From contig CM020619.1 of NCBI GenBank assembly GCA_009829735.1, positions 29,600,063 to 29,664,062 on the forward strand: a DNA stretch of 64,000 nucleotides. Direction: 5' to 3'. Below the pieces are notes generated by a model. It worked only from the letters and a program-made list of their open reading frames with translations. It made no database searches and was not told the DNA's origin. A program made the position numbers and the translations under genes. Numbering within the stretch: position 1 is the stretch's first letter; the number at the start of each line of letters is the position of its first letter. Origin of the DNA: Pyropia yezoensis (taxonomy: Eukaryota > Rhodophyta > Bangiophyceae > Bangiales > Bangiaceae). Of this stretch, positions 59,508-64,000 are shown in pieces.

Positions 59508-60480
59508 GGGTGACGCGGCGGCGGGAATCTTGGAGCTAGCGGCGGGGGGGGGCGGTACACAGCGGCGGAGGGGGGTGGCGTAGCGTCGGGGAGGGTGCCG
59601 CGGTGGCCGGGCAGGGTGGCGCGGCGGCGGGGGGGGATGGCGCCGCGGCGGGGAGTGGTAGCGCGGCGGCTGGGGAGGGTGACGCGGCTGAGGTGGTGAT
59701 GGTGATGGCGACGGGGAGGAGTGGTGGGTCGGTGGGGGGGGTGGCGCGGCGTCGGGGGGGCTGGCGCGGCGGCGGGGGATGGTAGCGCTGCGGTGGCAGA
59801 GGGTGACGCGGCGGTAGTGATCGTGGAGCTAGCGGCGGGGGGGGGCGGTGCTGCGGCAGGGGGGGGTAGCGTGTCGTCGGGGAGGGTGCCGCAGCGTCCG
59901 TGGAGGGTGGAGCGGCCGCGAGAGGGGGTTGCGCGGCAGCGGGGGAGTGGTAGCGCGGCGTCTGGGGAGGGTGACGCGGCTGAGGTGGTGGTGGCGCGGC
60001 GGCGGGGGGGGGATGGCGCGGCGGCGGGGGAGTGGTAGCGCGGCAGCGGGGGAGGGGTGGGGCGGCGGCGGCGGTGGTGGTGCTGGCGGCTGGGGGAGTG
60101 GTGCGGCAGTGGTGGAGGGTGGTCCCAAGTCGGGGGGGTTGGCGCGGCGTCCGCGGGTGTGGCGCGGCGACGGGGGGCGCGCCGTGGCGGCGGTGGTGGT
60201 GGTGCTAGCGGCGCGGGGGGGTGGCGCGGTAGCGGGTGGGAGTGGCGCGGTAAAGGGCGGGGGTCGCACGGCGGCGTGGGTGAGTGGCACGGCGGCGGGG
60301 GGGTGGAGGGACCGCGGCGAGGTAGGGATGGTGCGGCGGCGGCGGGGAAGGGGCGGCGCGGCGGCAGGGGGTTGTGACGCGGCGGCGGGGGAGGGCGATG
60401 TGGCGGCGGGGGGGGGGTGGTGCGGCCGCGGAGAAGGGGTGGCGCGGCGTCGGGGCGGGTGGCGCGGCGGCGGGGCGCCG
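59508..60480. repeat. G-rich minisatellite, about 1 kb
   Basis: Irregular units of about 20-30 bp built from GGTGGCGCGGCGGCGGGGGA and variants (GGTAGCGCGGCGG, GGTGACGCGGCGG). Strong purine-strand asymmetry on the + strand, with many runs of G that could form quadruplexes. It starts exactly at the solo LTR edge. Confidence 0.9.
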
Positions 60481-63092
60481 GAGAGCTACGGGCCGAAAAT
60501 TTACAACAAACAGCTGCTTTTTGAAAAGATTGCGCAATCGCGACAAGTTGCGAGAAAACGTGTCAGCAAAAATGTGAGAGCGCGGCGTGCCCCCCCCCCC
60601 ACATGCAGCTGCCACCGGCACGGGCACAACCCCCGCGCCACGCGCTGCTGCCGCCCGCCGGGCTCGCGGCGCGTCCCCCCCCCCCGCTGCGTTGCCGCCC
60701 GACCCGAGCTTTGCACGCCGTGCCTTGGGGGCGAGTGCGGCCGTCCCGGCCGACGCCGACGGTGGCGGTGGTGGCGGCGGTCTCGACGGCCACAGCGACG
60801 GGTCCGGCACCCCCGTGGCGCAAGTCGTCAACGCGGCGGCCGCAGTCGTGACGGCCATGCGGCAAATGATGGCCGCCGCCGAGCTGCAAGAAATAGGGGG
60901 AGCCCACGGCGGCGGGCTCTCACAGTCGCAGGCGGGTGGGGGATGTTAGGGGTGGGGGGGGGGTACGGGGTGGGGGTGGGGTGGGGGTAGGGGGGGGCGC
61001 GGTGGGGGGGTGGGTCGGCTGCGCTGCTGTCGTGACTGGCGGCAGCGGCCACCGACGCAGCCCTTGTGCGGCGCCATAAGTGGCTGACGCCGTGCTGGGG
61101 GGGCGGCGGCCGCCGCCGCCGAGCTCCACTGCATGCGGGGGGGGTCCGCGGAGGCGGAGCTCTGGCAGTTGCGGAACGAGAGGGGGATGGTTGCGGTGGG
61201 GGGGGGGGGGAGTGGGTGGGGGACGGGGCGGAGGGGTGGGGGGGGGGGGGAGTGGGTGGGGGACGGGGTGGACGGGTCGGCGGGGGGGGCGGGCGGGGAA
61301 GGGTTGGTGCGTTGTCGGGGAAGCCGGTGGGCAGCGGCGCGGTTTGGGGCGGGAAAGGGTGAGGTGGGGGGGTGGGGGAGATGGACACCTGCGTACTCTG
61401 GTTTGGGGGGGTGGGGGGTGGGGGGGGGGGGGAGGGGGACGTGACAAGGGACGCCACGCGGGCCCGTTCGAGGTCTTGTGGCGGACAGTTCTCGACAATG
61501 GACCCCTGTCGCCGATGACATTGACAGGTCGGGCTTGACAGGGACAGGCATGGCTCGTTGACGCTCGGGCCACGATCGGGTTAGCATTTTTTTTGTCTCT
61601 ACAAAGCAACGACGATCGTCATGTACGGCCACGCCAACCCCCGCCACGCGCCCCCACTCGGGCTCGAATCCTGGTTTGGTTGCGTCGGTCAAAAGGGGGC
61701 TACCTGTCGGAGCGATCGACGAATCCACCAGTCACAGCCGCTCCGACACCACAGATGCAAGGACGCCCTTGAAATTAATCAGCTAGTGGTGCGAGGCAGT
61801 CGCGTGGCGCTGGTCGTCATTTTTTCGTTTTGTGCGACCATTGAAATTAGCGGGCTTGCCACGTTCTCCCCAGAACACGTCATATCGTCTGTTGGGGAAA
61901 AGTACATAATTGCAAATACTCATCGTCATCGGTCAATGGTCTGTGTTGAAGATCTTGCTGTCGACTGGTCCACGCTGTCCGTCGCGAGGTGTGACCAACC
62001 GTATTGCCGTACAGGATCTCAGTTAGTGCCAGCGGTTGTCTCAGTCGCCCGCCCTTTAGTAATCTGGTCTTGGTTGGCGCATCCCGACACGCGCCCGGCC
62101 CGCCCGTGCACGCGGCCGCGTCGGAGTGTCTGGGCGACCTTATGTCAGACCCGTTTCTTCAGACAGTCACTAGCGGAAGACAGGCATTCACCGTTAGCCA
62201 ACGGAAGAGTACACCGTTCGTGGACGGGATGGCCGGCACAAGTTGCCAGAAGAAATACCTACTTGGTCGGTGCCTGAGTTTGCGCATTAAAGACCAGCTC
62301 GGCAGGATACCACACCATTCTCAATATTTCTCGGCGCTTCGTCCTGGGTTGAACCCTGGACCCCGCTGCCCACCGTCCGCTGCGCTTTCCTGGCAGAAGC
62401 CCCCGCCCCTCGGCGTCTTTTCATCGCCTGCCACACCTCCCCCCCCCCCCCCTCGTCGGTGCTGTTCCGCACCCAGTGTTTGTCCATGGTGCACTTCCGG
62501 GAGGTGCACGAGCTCTGCCTGGCACGTCGGGGCCGGCTGGCGCGGTACATCCTTTCTGACGGTGAGTACCCGTGTCCCACCGGTGGCATCCTTCCATGAG
62601 CTACCTCAAGGAACTCGCTGAGGCGCTTCGTGTCATCGAGTAGTTGGGATGTGACAGCGGCGATGGTGCTTATCGGGTGGCTGTGACGACGGCGGTGGGT
62701 AAGTGGGTCACTGCAGACGTGGTTCCACCCCCTCCCTCCCGGATGCAAGAGCCCGACGCTGACCACACCAGGCGCCCACTCCTGGCGGCTGTGCCCCTAT
62801 CGGCGGCATCGGCCGCTCTGGCGGGCGCCCAAGGGGTTCAAGTTGGGGCCCTTCCGGCTGCAGACTCGGCGGTGGTGGACGCGTTGACGGGCGCCATGGA
62901 CGACGACGGAGTACCGTTGCTTGGGGCTGCTCTCGGCGCGTTCCACGCCGCCACCACGAGTTTGAAGACGTCGACTGGAGCGTTTTGCAAGGAGATGACT
63001 GCGACAGTCAGAGCGCCTTTGAGCAGTTGCGGCTGAAGGGTGCGCGTGACGACAAGGAGGGGTGTGGGTCCGACCAAGACTAGGACGCGTGT
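60481..63092. other. Intergenic region with G-tract block; possible exon near 62470-62570
   Basis: 60950-61440 is dominated by GGGGGTGG tracts. 61450-62400 shows nothing recognisable. Around 62460-62571 a + strand frame (CLSMVHFREVHELCLARRGRLARYILSDG) ends at a good 5' splice site (GTGAGT at 62572). It could be an exon of the gene entering at 63093, but I cannot place the acceptor. Confidence 0.4.
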
Positions 63093-64000
63093 ATGGCCGA
63101 ACCGTCCTGTGGAGACTGCCCGGGTCGTGAGGAGGTGCTTGTGTCATCACTCCAGTGGGTCACGGTCCCCGATGGAGTTCACGTCCCCATGGGGGGTGTC
63201 CCTCTTCATGTGGGTGACGACCTCTTGTGGCCCCCGACGGTGGAGGCCGCCAATGAAGAAGAGATGGGAAGTGATGCGAGTGGCGCTGGGGGATTCCTGG
63301 ACGGTGCCCACCAAGAGGCCCTCTACGTCCCCCACCCCACTACGGTTGTCGTAGTGTTTTGGCCACGCATCTGGGCAGACAAGGTGTGGGCCCGGGGCGG
63401 CCTATGGGCCGCTCTCGCACGCGTGCGTGCCATGGTCTCGACCGCGACGGCAGCGGGCGCCTATGACCTTCCCGCAGCAGTGTTCAAGCTGCAGGCAGCA
63501 GTTGAAGACGCCGCGCGCCCCAGTTGTGTCGTCGGCGACGTGCAGTCCTTTGCGGTGGCCCCCATCCTGCATCTGGCGAATGTTTTGGATGACGTTCGAA
63601 CGGCCATGGCGGTATTGCGGCACCTGGTGCTCCCTCCTCCGCCGGGCATTGCTGATTCTCCCGAAGACCCGCCTCATGCGCCGCGTGGCCTGCGGCCTTG
63701 CGACGAGGCGGCGGTGGTGGCGGACCTGGCACGCTGGTTGGGCTGCCACGCGCGCCGCGAGGAGCTGGCGGTGCTGCGCAGGGTTGTATCTGAGAGCGGC
63801 CCCCCATCGATGGTGGCAGTTCGTTGGCTAGCGGCAGAATTGTCACGCAAGCGCTTCCAGGCTTTCCCCGACGGAGCGGTGGGATCATCAGCGGCTGGAG
63901 TCACTGTGGCAGCCCAGATTCACTGTGCAACGGCGGCGCGCATGGACCTTTCTGCCGCCGTCGCTGCTGTGAATGCTACCTTTCTCCCCAGCGACCTGGT
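63093..64000 (+). CDS. Unrecognised protein, runs past the window end
   Basis: Open from the ATG at 63093 (in-frame TAG at 63081) through 64000 without a stop, so at least 302 residues. It begins MAEPSCGDCPGREEVLVSSL. Composition is protein-like: helical Ala/Val/Leu/Arg segments (GLWAALARVRAMVSTATAAG, EAAVVADLARWLGC, VRWLAAELSRKRFQ), no signal peptide, no membrane helix, no known motif. Strongly GC-biased third codon positions fit the host genes. The start could lie further upstream if an intron joins it to the possible exon near 62570. Confidence 0.5.
   Translation, partial: MAEPSCGDCPGREEVLVSSLQWVTVPDGVHVPMGGVPLHVGDDLLWPPTVEAANEEEMGSDASGAGGFLDGAHQEALYVPHPTTVVVVFWPRIWADKVWARGGLWAALARVRAMVSTATAAGAYDLPAAVFKLQAAVEDAARPSCVVGDVQSFAVAPILHLANVLDDVRTAMAVLRHLVLPPPPGIADSPEDPPHAPRGLRPCDEAAVVADLARWLGCHARREELAVLRRVVSESGPPSMVAVRWLAAELSRKRFQAFPDGAVGSSAAGVTVAAQIHCATAARMDLSAAVAAVNATFLPSDL

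Noticed and set aside
61656-61690. tRNA-like T-arm word (GGGCTCGAATCCTGG)
   Set aside because: The flanking stems do not pair over five bases and no cloverleaf could be built on either strand.
1-64000. CRISPR arrays, bacterial operons, ribosomal RNA genes
   Set aside because: No regularly spaced identical repeats, no rRNA-like conserved blocks, and clear spliceosomal introns point to a eukaryotic nuclear genome.

Overview
GC-rich nuclear DNA of a eukaryote, most likely a bangiophycean red alga of the Porphyra/Pyropia kind. This placement is an inference from base composition, few and short GT-AG introns, plastid-lineage genes (an MnmG/GidA, a DUF1350 hydrolase) and low-complexity Ala/Gly/Pro expansions in proteins. 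No database search was possible.

Layout. (1) Positions 1-18240 are the 3' part of a chromodomain-bearing Ty3/gypsy element (called E1 here, + strand). A second, complete-looking gypsy element (E2, 834-10212, - strand) sits inside its gag, with identical 468-bp LTRs and a 5-bp ATAAC target duplication. (2) 18382-19775 (-) is a decayed SANT/Myb-like gene. (3) 21580-34488 holds a third family: a 3' fragment on the - strand (E3a) abutting a full element on the + strand (E3b, 2121-aa gag-pol). (4) 34499-35920 (+) is a decayed GIY-YIG-domain gene. (5) 36.7-56.5 kb is a host gene island: MnmG (+), SRP9 (+, two exons), BAP31-like (-, two exons), a secreted NTR/TIMP-like protein (-), a Nudix NADH diphosphatase (-, three exons), a TKL-like protein kinase (+) and a DUF1350 alpha/beta hydrolase (-, two exons). 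(6) 58-60.5 kb has a Gly/Ser-rich gene cut by a solo LTR of the third family, next to a large G-rich minisatellite. (7) 63093 onward is an unrecognised open frame that leaves the window.

The most interesting signals are in the retroelements. All three gypsy families carry an extra ORF on the strand opposite gag-pol, between pol and the 3' LTR. These ORFs look related in plan and partly in sequence, and in the third family the ORF has its own candidate TATA box. E2 is also seeded with about twenty odd-length palindromes centred on CAASTTG, most of them inside coding sequence. E3b coding sequence is likewise rich in short perfect inverted repeats of varied sequence. E2 and E3b share an identical 19-nt primer-binding site. 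The three families use three different gag-pol layouts: overlapping frames, an ATGA stop-start, and a single fused ORF.

Among host genes, the Nudix and kinase genes each carry a one-base frame discrepancy at long G/C homopolymers, which may be assembly error.
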